From DTYU01 sp040756575 (GTDB lineage Bacteria > Bacillota > Desulfotomaculia > Desulfotomaculales > Ammonificaceae): a stretch of 64,000 nt of DNA. The DNA lies in NCBI GenBank assembly GCA_040756575.1, contig JBFLYP010000002.1:62001-126000 (forward strand). The letters are read 5' to 3'. The position numbers and the translations under genes were made by a program. Below the pieces are notes generated by a model. The model saw nothing but the letters and a program-made list of their open reading frames with translations, ran no database searches and was not told the DNA's origin. Of the stretch, positions 24,207 to 32,872 are shown one piece after another; position 1 is the first letter of the stretch; each line of letters starts with the position of its first letter.

Positions 24207-24222
24207 AGCAAAAAGCTTGCCA
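24207..24222 (-). promoter_or_regulatory. Sigma-54-type promoter of usp-2
   Basis: The minus strand reads TGGCAAGCTTTTTGCT. It differs from the promoter at 23316 by one base (A for T at the sixth position, where Y is preferred) and keeps the invariant GG and GC. Confidence 0.7.
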
Positions 24223-24266
24223 CCTTAGCTATTTAGTAAGTGTTCAGTAAACCACGTATGTGTTCA

Positions 24267-24296
24267 GGTTGCACAATGTTCTAAAGTAGTGCAACC
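24267..24296. promoter_or_regulatory. Dyad GGTTGCAC-N14-GTGCAACC
   Basis: A perfect 8-bp inverted repeat with a 14-nt spacer, 45 nt upstream of the sigma-54-type promoter at 24207. Two GTGTTCAG direct copies lie beside it (24239-24267). It may be the activator site for usp-2, although it does not match the palindrome at 23553, so it may belong to another regulator. Confidence 0.4.
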
Positions 24297-24329
24297 ATCT
24301 GCTTGCGCGCACCGAAGAAGAGATGTTAC

Positions 24330-24470
24330 ATTGGCGAAACGCGGGGAGAAGCAAGCAGAAGGAGGAAGGTGATGCCGGACGGAGCGGAGCGTACTGGGTC
24401 GTACGTGAGCACCGGACGGCAGCCCTGACGAAGTTATGCGAAGCTTATCGCCGCGCCCAACGGATTCACT
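24330..24470 (-). repeat. Dispersed repeat family A, copy 2
   Basis: The minus strand aligns along its length with 4963-5092 on the plus strand: CCGTTGGGCGCGGCGATAA, CTTCGTCA, GCCGTCCGG, GCTCACGTAC..AGTACGCTCCG, CCTTCCTCC, CTGCTTGCTTCTCCCCG. The inner CACGTACGACCCAGTACG part is also found at 54779-54800. It lies directly downstream of leuS. Confidence 0.6.
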
Positions 24471-24481
24471 GAATACTTACG

Positions 24482-26956
24482 CTACTTAACAACTATGTTA
24501 ACCAGCCTACCGGGTACCGTCACCACCTTGCTCATGGTTCTGCCCGCTAAGAGCTGCCGGATGCGGGGTTCCCGCAGCGCTTCGTCCTGCATCTCCTGCG
24601 GGGTAGCCGCCGGCGGTAACATGATCCTGCCCCGTACCTTTCCGTTGATCTGCACCACCACCGTGACCTTCTCTTGAACAAGCAGGTCGGGGTCATATTC
24701 GGGCCAGGACTGCCGGTAAACGCTGGTGCCATACCCGAGACGCGCCCACAATTCTTCACTGATGTGGGGCGCAAAAGGAGAAAGGAGTATCGCCAACATT
24801 TCGCACGCTTCGCGCAGCGCACCCGGATCCCGGTCAACTTGCGGCACCCGGTCATAGAACTGGTAAATCCCGTTGACCAGTTCCATAATGGCGCTTATGG
24901 CGGTGTTGAAGCTAAAGCGTTCAATATCTTCAGTCACCTTTTTGATTGTAACGTGAGTGAGACGGCGCAGCTCACGGTTTACCCCTACCAGGTCTTTTCT
25001 CGGCGCCGCTGCTGTTTTTACCTCGGGCAGCACAGCACCCACAATCCGCCAGACACGGTTCAGAAACCGGGCGCACCCCTCAACCCCCTGGTCGCTCCAC
25101 TCGAGATCCCGTTCCGGCGGCGCGGCGAAAAGGATGAAGAGCCTGGTGGTATCCGCGCCATATTTAGACATGATCTCCTCGGGGCTGACAATATTTCCTT
25201 TGGATTTGGACATCTTGGCCCCGCCTTTCAAGACCATCCCCTGCGTCAGAAGATTCGTGAAAGGCTCCTCGATCCCCACAAGTCCGATATCATAAAGAAA
25301 CTTTGTAAAAAAGCGCGAGTACAAAAGGTGCAGGATGGCATGTTCCACACCGCCGATATACTGATCCACCGGGAGCCACCGGTCCACCTTCGCCCTGTCC
25401 CACGGTCCGTTCTCCTCACGCGGGCTTGCGTACCGGAAATAATACCACGAAGAGCAGATAAAGGTATCCATCGTGTCCGTCTCCCGGGAGGCCGGCCCGC
25501 CGCAGCGCGGGCATATGGTATTCACGAATTCCGGGCAGTCTTTGAGCGGCGATTCCCCTGTGGGCTTGAAGGCCACGTCATACGGCAGCAGCACCGGCAA
25601 ATCGTTCTCAGGAACCGGAACGGTACCGCATTTCTCACAATAAACGATGGGAATCGGCGCCCCCCAGTAACGCTGCCGCGAGATGAGCCAGTCCCGGAGC
25701 CGGTAAGTAACCTGATGCTCCCCCCAGCCTTTCTCTTTCAGGTAAGCCGTAATGGCCTTCATGCCCTCTACGTTTCCCATCCCGTTGAAGGGGCCCGAGT
25801 TGGTCATTATGCCCTCGCCAATATACGCCTCGGTCATCGTATCGGGTTGAAGCTCGGTTCCGGGCGGTTGGATAACAACCTTTACCGGCAGGTTATACCT
25901 TTTGGCGAACTCGAAGTCCCGCTGGTCGTGTGCAGGGACGCCCATTACAGCACCGGTGCCGTACTCCATGAGGACGTAATTCGCTATGAAGACCGGGACC
26001 TTTTCCCCGGTCAGGCGGTTCTCGCAGTAAGCGCCGGTGAAAATCCCTTCCTTTTCGGCCTCACCGGCGGTACGGCTGAGCTCGCTGAGACCCTGTGCCT
26101 TTTTGATAAACTCGGCCACCGCGGCCTTCAGCCCGGGCGCGGTCAACTCTTCCACCAGCGGGTGTTCGGGCGCGAGGACCATGTAGGTTACACCGTAGAG
26201 CGTGTCGGGACGGGTCGTGTAAACAGAGATCTCCGCTGGGTGGCCTACCACCGGAAAGCTTACGAGTGCGCCCTCGCTTCTGCCGATCCAGTTCTCCTGC
26301 ATGACCTTGACCTTTTCCGGCCAGCCGGGAAGTTTATCAATGTCTTGAAGCAAACGCCGGGCGTAGTCGGTGATCTTTAAAAACCACTGCTCAAGCTCCC
26401 GCCTGGTAACCGGCGTCTTACAACGCTCACAGCCGCCGGCCACGACCTGCTCATTCGCCAGCACCGTGGCACACGAAGGACACCAGTTAACCGGCGCTTT
26501 TTTCTTGTAGGCCAAACCGTGGTGGTAGAACTGCAGGAAAAGCCACTGGGTCCAACGGTAGTAGCCGGGATGGCAGGTGGCGAACTCCCGGTGCCAGTCG
26601 TAGCTTACCCCGAGTTGCTTGAGCTGCTCCCGCATGAAGGCGATGTTCTCCCACGTCCAGTCCCGCGGGTGAACGCCGTGTTTGATGGCGGCGTTCTCCG
26701 CCGGCAGGCCGAAGGCGTCCCAGCCCATCGGGTGTAACACGGCGAAACCCCGCATCGTCTTGTACCGGGCCACCACATCCCCAATGGCGTAGTTGCGGAC
26801 GTGCCCCATGTGCAGCTTACCGGAAGGGTAGGGGAACATTTCGAGACAATAATACTTGGGGCGGTCGTCGAAATCTTCGACAACGTAAAGCTCCTCTTCC
26901 TCCCACCGTTTCTGCCACTTGTCTTCTACGTCCCAAAACGGGTACCTGTCTTCCAC
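24482..26956 (-). CDS. leuS: Leucyl-tRNA synthetase
   Basis: An 824-residue class I synthetase that charges tRNA-Leu. The HIGH-type motif is HMGH at residues 49-52 (PYPSGKLHMGHVRN), a zinc-type knuckle (CPSCATVLANEQV..CERC) follows, the CP1 editing domain occupies about 220-420 with the threonine-rich editing site (TTRPDTLYG), and KMSKS is in GGAKMSKSKGN. The C-terminal VVQINGKVRGR matches bacterial LeuRS. The length is standard. GTG 26956 follows AGGAGGGGACC. There is no room for a T-box leader, since tRNA-Ala lies only 163 nt upstream. Confidence 0.97.
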   Translation of the reverse strand: MEDRYPFWDVEDKWQKRWEEEELYVVEDFDDRPKYYCLEMFPYPSGKLHMGHVRNYAIGDVVARYKTMRGFAVLHPMGWDAFGLPAENAAIKHGVHPRDWTWENIAFMREQLKQLGVSYDWHREFATCHPGYYRWTQWLFLQFYHHGLAYKKKAPVNWCPSCATVLANEQVVAGGCERCKTPVTRRELEQWFLKITDYARRLLQDIDKLPGWPEKVKVMQENWIGRSEGALVSFPVVGHPAEISVYTTRPDTLYGVTYMVLAPEHPLVEELTAPGLKAAVAEFIKKAQGLSELSRTAGEAEKEGIFTGAYCENRLTGEKVPVFIANYVLMEYGTGAVMGVPAHDQRDFEFAKRYNLPVKVVIQPPGTELQPDTMTEAYIGEGIMTNSGPFNGMGNVEGMKAITAYLKEKGWGEHQVTYRLRDWLISRQRYWGAPIPIVYCEKCGTVPVPENDLPVLLPYDVAFKPTGESPLKDCPEFVNTICPRCGGPASRETDTMDTFICSSWYYFRYASPREENGPWDRAKVDRWLPVDQYIGGVEHAILHLLYSRFFTKFLYDIGLVGIEEPFTNLLTQGMVLKGGAKMSKSKGNIVSPEEIMSKYGADTTRLFILFAAPPERDLEWSDQGVEGCARFLNRVWRIVGAVLPEVKTAAAPRKDLVGVNRELRRLTHVTIKKVTEDIERFSFNTAISAIMELVNGIYQFYDRVPQVDRDPGALREACEMLAILLSPFAPHISEELWARLGYGTSVYRQSWPEYDPDLLVQEKVTVVVQINGKVRGRIMLPPAATPQEMQDEALREPRIRQLLAGRTMSKVVTVPGRLVNIVVK

Positions 26957-27030
26957 CTGGTCCCCTCCTGACCAAATTTAGGGTCAGAATTCAGAACCCA
27001 GAATAGAAAAAGGGCTCTTATCCCGGCTCC

Positions 27031-27065
27031 CTGCTTCCGACTTCCGGCTTCTGACTTCTGACTTC
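27031..27065. repeat. Heptamer array (CTGACTT type)
   Basis: Five consecutive 7-mers: CTGCTTC, CGACTTC, CGGCTTC, TGACTTC, TGACTTC. It lies between leuS and tRNA-Ala. Confidence 0.8.
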
Positions 27066-27119
27066 TAAAATGAAAGCCTCCGTCCACATCCAAGACAAGA
27101 GGCTTCGTGCCGACACTCG

Positions 27120-27194
27120 TGGTGGAGCTGGCGGGAATTGAACCCGCGGCCTTTTCCATGCCAAGGAAACGCGCTCCCACTGCGCTACAGCCCC
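27120..27194 (-). tRNA. tRNA-Ala (GGC)
   Basis: Acceptor GGGGCTG/CAGCTCC with A73 and encoded CCA, D-arm GCGCAGTGGGAGCGC, anticodon stem TTTCC/GGAAA with loop TTGGCAT (anticodon GGC), and T-arm GCGGG-TTCAATT-CCCGC. Confidence 0.93.
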
Positions 27195-27225
27195 ACACAA
27201 AAACAATTATAAGAAAAAAGTGCTT

Positions 27226-27594
27226 TCAGGTCAAGCCACTTACCGCTGGTTTTACTATCGGGGCACCCCGCCACAAACGTTCAAGACCGTAAAACTCACG
27301 CTCCGCCTCCTGAAAGACATGCACCACTATATCCCCGTAATCCAACAACACCCAGTGGCCCTCGCGGAACCCCTCCCGGCGCAGCACCGGTACCCCTTGT
27401 TCCGTAAGCTTATCCTGGATGTGCTCGGCTATTGCCTTAACCTGTACCGTAGATCGGCCGCTCATGAGAACAAAATAATCGCATAACGTCGTAAACTTGC
27501 TGACCTGCAGGATCACGATATCAAAGGCTTTCTTTTCTTCGGCGGCCTGAATAACCAGGTTCAGCAACACCTGGGGACTAAGGTCCAATATCAT
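27226..27594 (-). CDS. rsfS: Ribosome silencing factor RsfS
   Basis: A 122-residue RsfS/YbeB/Iojap protein that binds L14 of the large subunit and blocks subunit joining under starvation. The pattern AFDIVILQVSKFTTLCDYFV, then GHWVLLDYGDIVVHVFQ and REFYGLERLW, is the complete family signature. ATG 27594 follows GAGGGGG. It lies downstream of nadD and the RRM gene, matching the nadD - rsfS - leuS order of many Firmicutes. Confidence 0.95.
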   Translation of the reverse strand: MILDLSPQVLLNLVIQAAEEKKAFDIVILQVSKFTTLCDYFVLMSGRSTVQVKAIAEHIQDKLTEQGVPVLRREGFREGHWVLLDYGDIVVHVFQEAEREFYGLERLWRGAPIVKPAVSGLT

Positions 27595-27681
27595 TCCCCC
27601 TCAAGGATACTGCTGCAAAACCCCACCTGCTTATCAGATGCCCGGTGCAACATTCTCCCGACATGCACTTCTTTAATAAGC

Positions 27682-27945
27682 TTACCGCCTGGCGTCCGCC
27701 TGCCGCTCGCGGGCTTCGTTTACGACGATTACGCGGCCGCCCAACTCGCTGCCGTTCAGCGCGGCAATCATTGCTTCCGCATCCTCGTCGCGTACTTCGA
27801 CAAAGCCGAAGCCACGGGAACGCCCTGTTTGCCGGTCGGAAATGATCCGGCTGGACAGCACCTCACCGTAGGCCGCAAAGGCCGCAGCCAAGTCTTCCGC
27901 CCGTGTCGCCCACGGTAAGTTGCCCACATAAAGGGTCCGAGCCAC
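27682..27945 (-). CDS. RRM-domain RNA-binding protein
   Basis: An 87-residue single RRM protein, like cyanobacterial and clostridial Rbp proteins. RNP2 is TLYVGNLPW at the N-terminus and RNP1 is RGFGFVEV at about residue 43. The rest of the domain (AIAALNGSELGGRVIVVNEA) is intact, with a short polar tail. GTG 27945 follows AGAGGTGAACTCA and begins at the domain, so the upstream ATG at 27981 is rejected. It probably acts as an RNA chaperone; target unknown. Confidence 0.88.
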   Translation of the reverse strand: MARTLYVGNLPWATRAEDLAAAFAAYGEVLSSRIISDRQTGRSRGFGFVEVRDEDAEAMIAALNGSELGGRVIVVNEARERQADARR

Positions 27946-28003
27946 TGAGTTCACCTCTTTTCTCGGTAGTATTATTGGCAACGGGTAAAACCCCGATACA
28001 CCC

Positions 28004-28603
28004 CTAAAGGTAGAGCCCCTGCCGGGTGATGTACTCCTCCACCGCTTCCGGCAGCAGGTATTTTATGGGTTTGCCTGCGCGGACCCGCTCCCGAATTTCC
28101 GATGAAGAAACGGCCACGCCGGGAACCGGCAGGACGCGAATTTGCTGCAACAGCTCCTCATCGAGCCCGGCCAGCCGCTCCCGCAGGTCGCCTAAAGAGT
28201 AGCCCGGACGGGTAACACCCACCAGCAAACAAAGCCGCAACAGGTCTTTAAACCGGTACCAGGTAAGGATTTCCGCCACCGAATCCGCGCCGGTGATAAA
28301 ATATAGCGCCGCGGACGGGTAAAGCCGGCGGAATTCAGCGACGGTGTCCACCGTATAAGAAGGCCCCGGGCGGTCTACCTCCTTAGTCGAAATCTCGAAG
28401 TACGGGTTCGTACTTATCCCCAGCCGCACCATCGCCACGCGGTGAAACGCAGGCGTGACTTCCCCTGCCGGTTTATGGGGCGGCTGCCCCGCCGGGATGA
28501 AGACCACTTTTCCGAGTCCGAACTCGTACCGTGCCGCCTCCGCCGCAACCAAATGGCCGTAATGGATAGGATCGAAGGTCCCTCCCATTAAGCCGAGTCG
28601 CAT
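28004..28603 (-). CDS. nadD: Nicotinate-nucleotide adenylyltransferase
   Basis: A roughly 199-residue NadD forming nicotinate adenine dinucleotide in NAD synthesis. The nucleotidyltransferase motif GGTFDPIHYGHL is at the N-terminus and ISSSEIRERVRAGKPIKY at the C-terminus supplies the S-S-x-x-I-R phosphate-binding motif (SSSEIR). FIPAGQPPHK is the substrate loop. ATG 28603 begins at the domain; an ATG 30 nt upstream is possible but its own context has no ribosome binding site. It is part of the proB/proA - nadD - rsfS series on the minus strand. The 250 nt upstream show no gene. Confidence 0.95.
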   Translation of the reverse strand: MRLGLMGGTFDPIHYGHLVAAEAARYEFGLGKVVFIPAGQPPHKPAGEVTPAFHRVAMVRLGISTNPYFEISTKEVDRPGPSYTVDTVAEFRRLYPSAALYFITGADSVAEILTWYRFKDLLRLCLLVGVTRPGYSLGDLRERLAGLDEELLQQIRVLPVPGVAVSSSEIRERVRAGKPIKYLLPEAVEEYITRQGLYL

Positions 28604-28853
28604 CTTTATGGTAACACTCCGTTTGCCCTCCATTATAACTGCCTAACCAGGAATAATCAATTCTTAACCGGTTTTTTCGTCCGGAAAATGTGATGTTAAG
28701 GAATACCTTGCACATTCAACCTGTTCGGAGTCTACTGGTATCTTTACCAGTTTTTACTTCATAACCGGCATTTCTTGAAAGTCCGCAATGACCCGGTTCT
28801 GCTGTTTCGTCCCCCGCCGTCTCCGTTTATTCTATGGCCGTTTTGGGTTTAGG

Positions 28854-30113
28854 TTACCCCCTGACCTGGCCCTCACCGAAAACAATGTACTTGATGGTGG
28901 TTAACTCCTTCAACCCCATCGGCCCCCGAGCGTGAAGCTTTTGAGTGGAAATGCCGATCTCCGCACCGAACCCGAACTGCCCCCCGTCGGTAAACCTGGT
29001 GGAAGCGTTCACATAAACCGCGGCGGCATCAATCTCTTTCAGGAAGCGCCGCGCGTTTGTGTAGTTCTCTGTGATGATTGCTTCCGAATGTTTCGTGCCG
29101 TACCGGTAAATGTGGTCGATCGCCTCGTCCAGGCTTGTCACCACCCGCACCGCCAAAATGAGGTCGAGAAACTCCGTGTACCAGTCGTCTTCTACAGCGG
29201 GAGTTGCCCAGGGAACATGCTTCAGGGTTTCCGGACACCCCCTGATCTCCACGCCCTGCTCTTTCAGACGCCCGGCGATTGCCGGCAGGAAGGAGGGCGC
29301 GACGGAGCGGTGCACCAGAAGTGTCTCCATAGCGTTGCAGACGCCGGGGCGCTGGCACTTGGCGTTAATGACGATAGGCTCGGCCTTTTTCAGGTCGGCA
29401 AACTCGTCCACATATATGTGGCAGTTGCCGACGCCGGTTTCGATAACCGGCACGGTGGCGGTTTTTACTACGGTCTGGATCAACCCCGCGCCGCCCCGGG
29501 GAATGAGCACGTCCACATACTCGTTGAGCCGCATCAACACATGGGCTGCTTCCCGCTCCGTCCGGTCGATGAACTCGATCGCCCCTTCGGGAATGCCGGC
29601 CTGGTGAGCAGCCTGTGCGATAATACGGGTGATGGCGGTGTTGGAGTGGATGGCCTCTGATCCTCCGCGCAACACCACCGCGTTGCCGGCTTTAAGGCAC
29701 AACCCGGCTGCGTCAACGGTTACGTTGGGGCGCGCCTCGTAAATCATCCCGATGACCCCGAGCGGCACCCGCATCTGGCCGATTTGAAGGCCGTTGGGCC
29801 GCAGCCACATGGCCGCTATCTCGCCCACCGGGTCCGGCAGGCGGACCACATCCCGCAGCCCCTGGGCCATTTCCTTCACCCGCGCCTCGTTGAGCATCAA
29901 GCGGTCGAGAAGCGCACCGCTCAGCCCACCGGCCCTGCCTGCTTCAAGGTCCCGCGCGTTCGCGTCGAGGATCTCCGCCATATTCGCCTCGAGTGCGCCA
30001 GCCATCGCTAAAAGCCCCGCGTCCTTCTCTTTTGTCGACATGTACGCCAGGCGCCGTGCAGCTTCCTTCGCACGCTTCGCCTTTTCCAACACCGCCGCTT
30101 CAATCTCGTTCAT
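28854..30113 (-). CDS. proA: Gamma-glutamyl phosphate reductase
   Basis: A 419-residue NADPH-dependent enzyme of proline synthesis, making glutamate-5-semialdehyde. The aldehyde-dehydrogenase-type active site NAKCQRPGVCNAMETLLVH contains the catalytic Cys, IPRGGAGLI is the cofactor-binding region, and the C-terminal TKYIVFGEGQVRG matches family ends. ATG 30113 follows AGAGGAGG and overlaps the HIT gene stop by 4 nt. ProB lies just beyond, so this is a proB - hit - proA unit, with an HIT gene unusually placed between the two proline genes. Confidence 0.96.
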   Translation of the reverse strand: MNEIEAAVLEKAKRAKEAARRLAYMSTKEKDAGLLAMAGALEANMAEILDANARDLEAGRAGGLSGALLDRLMLNEARVKEMAQGLRDVVRLPDPVGEIAAMWLRPNGLQIGQMRVPLGVIGMIYEARPNVTVDAAGLCLKAGNAVVLRGGSEAIHSNTAITRIIAQAAHQAGIPEGAIEFIDRTEREAAHVLMRLNEYVDVLIPRGGAGLIQTVVKTATVPVIETGVGNCHIYVDEFADLKKAEPIVINAKCQRPGVCNAMETLLVHRSVAPSFLPAIAGRLKEQGVEIRGCPETLKHVPWATPAVEDDWYTEFLDLILAVRVVTSLDEAIDHIYRYGTKHSEAIITENYTNARRFLKEIDAAAVYVNASTRFTDGGQFGFGAEIGISTQKLHARGPMGLKELTTIKYIVFGEGQVRG

Positions 30114-30619
30114 TTTCCGGCCTCCTCTTCCATACTCTTAAGTCCCTGCCTCAGCTTCATATAAGTCTGTTCCAAACCCTCAGATATCACCTTAACATCC
30201 CCAACAACCGGCATAAAGCTGGTGTCACCGTCCCACCGGGGCACGATGTGGATGTGGAAATGGCCCGGGAAACCTGCGCCAGCAACCCGCCCCAGGTTGA
30301 TGCCGATATTAAAGCCGTGCGGTCCCATAACCCGCCGTATTAATTCCACCATTTCCTGCGTAAGGCGGAAAAGCGCGACGGATTCGTCCGGTGTAAGCTC
30401 GGTGATGTCGGCCACATGCCGGTTTGGCGACAGCAGAAGGTGCCCGTTGTTGTATGGATAAAGATTCATCAGTGCAAAGCACAGCTCCCGGCGGACCAGA
30501 AGGAAGTTTTCTGCGTCCTTGGTGTCGTTCAGCTTGGCGCAGAAGATACAGTCCGCCTTATCCTCGTCTTTGGTCTGGGTGACATAAACCGCACGCCATG
30601 GCGCCCACAGTCTTTCCAT
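30110..30619 (-). CDS. HIT-family nucleotide hydrolase/transferase
   Basis: A 169-residue histidine-triad protein. The catalytic triad HFHIHIVPRW (H-x-H-x-H-x-x) is intact and N-terminal C-x2-C (CIFCAK) fits the AP4A phosphorylase/HIT subgroup. The conserved LYPYNNGHLLLSP segment binds the nucleotide. ATG 30619 follows GGAGGAAC. It lies 14 nt after proB and overlaps proA by 4 nt. Substrates in this group are dinucleoside polyphosphates or nucleoside phosphoramidates. Confidence 0.9.
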   Translation of the reverse strand: MERLWAPWRAVYVTQTKDEDKADCIFCAKLNDTKDAENFLLVRRELCFALMNLYPYNNGHLLLSPNRHVADITELTPDESVALFRLTQEMVELIRRVMGPHGFNIGINLGRVAGAGFPGHFHIHIVPRWDGDTSFMPVVGDVKVISEGLEQTYMKLRQGLKSMEEEAGK

Positions 30620-30633
30620 CTTTGTTCCTCCAG

Positions 30634-31758
30634 TTAGTGCATTAAAACAAGGTTGTTCCGGTGAACCACTTCGTCAAAGGGCTGTGCCCCGATAATCTCG
30701 CCGATTCGTTCGGTTTTCACACCCTTTATCCGGTCCACCTCGGCGGCTGAATAGTTGGCCAGACCCCGGGCGATTTCATTCCCCGAAAGGTCAAAGATGC
30801 TGACCGGATGCCCGGCCTCAAATTCACCCTCCACCCGGATAACACCGGAGGGCAGCAAGCTTTTACCGTTCTCGCGAAGCGCCCGCGCCGCTCCCTCATC
30901 AACGTAAATCCGCCCCTGAACGGCTGCTCCGAACAGGATCCACCGTTTCCGGCCCTCAAGGCGCTCCGTCGGCCAGAAGACCGTTCCCACGTTTTCACCC
31001 GCGAGCACCCGGCGGATGATGCGGTCCGTCCCGGCACCGGCGATAACCATTACCGCCCCGGCCCGGCCCACGATCTGAGCGGCTTGAAACTTGGTGACCA
31101 TCCCGCCGGTACCCGTGCGCGAAACAGTGCCCGTAGCTAGCGCCTGTAGTTCCGGTGTAATGGCGGTAACCTCGGAGATAAGCTGCGCCTCCGGACTGGT
31201 GTGGGGATCTGCGGTGTACAGTCCGTCCACGTCGGAAAGGATCAACAGCATCTCCGCGTCGACAAGGTTCGTAACCAGCGCTGAAAGGGTATCGTTGTCG
31301 CCGAAGCGGATTTCGTCGACGGCCACCGTATCATTTTCGTTGATAACGGGCAAAACCCTGTATTTCAGGAGGGTAAGAAGGGTGTTGCGCGCGTTCAAAA
31401 ACCGGCGGCGATCAGAGAGATCGTCCCGCGTCAGCAGCACCTGGCCCACCGTAATCCCGTTTTCGGCAAAGAGTTTCTCATAAATCTGAAGCAGGAGGCC
31501 CTGGCCCACAGCGGCGCACGCCTGTTTCTCCGGGATGGTCCGCGGGCGGGTCTTCAAGCCCAAGCGCCCCAAACCGGCACCTATCGCCCCGGAGGTGACC
31601 AGGAGCACCTCCCGTCCTTCATTATGAAGGTCAGCGAGTTCACGTACGAGCTTCTCTATTTTGGCAAGGTTGAGTTTTCCGTTTTTATGTGTCAGGGAAC
31701 TCGTGCCGACCTTGACGACTATACGCCTAAGCCGTTCAAAATCTCTTTTAAGGCCCAA
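30634..31758 (-). CDS. proB: Glutamate 5-kinase
   Basis: About 374 residues; the first enzyme of proline synthesis. The amino-acid-kinase domain starts VVKVGTSSLTHKNGKL, followed by VTSGAIGAGLGRLGL and the nucleotide-binding INENDTVAVDEI with FGDNDTLSALV. A PUA domain occupies the last 90 residues (GVIRVEGEFEAGHPVSIFD). TTG 31758 is chosen: AAGGAG lies 10 nt before it and the domain begins directly. It overlaps the obgE stop by 11 nt. The longer frame up to 31863 lies inside obgE. Feedback control by proline is expected from the family. Confidence 0.95.
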   Translation of the reverse strand: MGLKRDFERLRRIVVKVGTSSLTHKNGKLNLAKIEKLVRELADLHNEGREVLLVTSGAIGAGLGRLGLKTRPRTIPEKQACAAVGQGLLLQIYEKLFAENGITVGQVLLTRDDLSDRRRFLNARNTLLTLLKYRVLPVINENDTVAVDEIRFGDNDTLSALVTNLVDAEMLLILSDVDGLYTADPHTSPEAQLISEVTAITPELQALATGTVSRTGTGGMVTKFQAAQIVGRAGAVMVIAGAGTDRIIRRVLAGENVGTVFWPTERLEGRKRWILFGAAVQGRIYVDEGAARALRENGKSLLPSGVIRVEGEFEAGHPVSIFDLSGNEIARGLANYSAAEVDRIKGVKTERIGEIIGAQPFDEVVHRNNLVLMH

Positions 31759-32872
31759 TCCTCCCGGCTCCTTCCGTATATGAATCACCTTCAACAAGAG
31801 AGACACCGTCTTCCCGCCGGACGTGCAAAGAGCCGGCACCGGTCGTAACCTGCTCCGTTTCATGTTCGTATTCAGGCAGGGGCAACTCCTTTAAGAGAGC
31901 CGCCACCCGGGAGACCAGCAAATCAAGACCTTGCCCGGTAACGGCCGATACGGGAAAGATTTCGTAGCCGGTTAGAGCCTGCCGCAACCGGTCAAGATTT
32001 GGTGCGCTTTCGGGCAGGTCCATCTTGTTGGCCGCCACCACCTGTGGCCTGTCGGCGAGTTTCGGGCTATAAAGCGCCAACTCGCGGTTAATCGCTGTGA
32101 AATCCCTGACGGGGTCCCGTCCCGCGGTTCCGGCCGTGTCAAGCACGTGGATGAGCAGCCGCGTACGCTCTATGTGACGCAGGAATTTGTGCCCCAGGCC
32201 CGCACCGGTGTGTGCCCCCTCAATAAGACCCGGAAGGTCGGCTAACACAAAACTCGCCCCTTCCCCCGCCCAGACGACACCGAGACAGGGTTCCAGGGTG
32301 GTGAAGGGGTAATCCGCGATCTTCGGCCGTGCTGCCGAAAGGCGGGATAGGATGGTGGACTTCCCTGCATTTGGGAACCCGACGAGCCCCACGTCCGCTA
32401 AGAGCCTTAGCTCCAGCTCGAGCCAGCGTTCCTCCCCGGGCTCCCCCTTTTCCGCAAACCGGGGCGCCTTCTCCCTCGCCGTGGCAAACCGGGCGTTTCC
32501 CCGGCCGCCCCGGCCGCCCCGGGCCACGACCGCCTCTTGGCCGTGGGCTGTAAGATCCGCCAGCACAGCGCCCGTTTCCGCTTCGCGTACCACGGTGCCT
32601 ACCGGAACCCGCAGGACGAGGTCCAAGCCGTTCCTGCCATGCCGGTCTTTCCCCTCCCCGTGCCCGCCGCGCTCCGCTTTAAAGTGACGCTTGAAGTGGA
32701 AGTCAACCAGAGTGTGCAAACCCCCATCGGCGCGAAGAACGACATCACCTCCCTTCCCGCCGTCGCCGCCCGCCGGTCCACCCAAAGGTACGTATTTTTC
32801 CCGGCGGAAGGCGACACAGCCGTTGCCGCCGTCACCGGCTTTAACGTGTATTTTTAAGTAATCGTAGAACAT
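31748..32872 (-). CDS. obgE: Obg/CgtA GTPase, short C-terminus
   Basis: A 374-residue ribosome-associated GTPase. The glycine-rich Obg fold fills residues 1-158 (GGPAGGDGGKGGDVVLRADGG), and the G domain shows GFPNAGKST (G1), DYPFTTLEP (switch), DLPGLIEGA (G3) and NKMD (G4). Family members often have a further C-terminal OCT domain (total about 420-430). Here only its first strand seems present (LHVRREDGVSLVEG) before the stop, which is embedded in the proB start. ATG 32872 overlaps the spo0B-like gene by 19 nt. Confidence 0.93.
   Translation of the reverse strand: MFYDYLKIHVKAGDGGNGCVAFRREKYVPLGGPAGGDGGKGGDVVLRADGGLHTLVDFHFKRHFKAERGGHGEGKDRHGRNGLDLVLRVPVGTVVREAETGAVLADLTAHGQEAVVARGGRGGRGNARFATAREKAPRFAEKGEPGEERWLELELRLLADVGLVGFPNAGKSTILSRLSAARPKIADYPFTTLEPCLGVVWAGEGASFVLADLPGLIEGAHTGAGLGHKFLRHIERTRLLIHVLDTAGTAGRDPVRDFTAINRELALYSPKLADRPQVVAANKMDLPESAPNLDRLRQALTGYEIFPVSAVTGQGLDLLVSRVAALLKELPLPEYEHETEQVTTGAGSLHVRREDGVSLVEGDSYTEGAGRIGP

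Noticed and set aside
24674..26380. Long plus-strand open frame (568 codons) opposite leuS
   Set aside because: It is the antisense of a strongly conserved leuS, has no ribosome binding site and its translation shows no domain.
26957..27119. T-box leader upstream of leuS
   Set aside because: Only 163 nt to the tRNA-Ala gene, mostly heptamer repeats; no T-box consensus or antiterminator seen.
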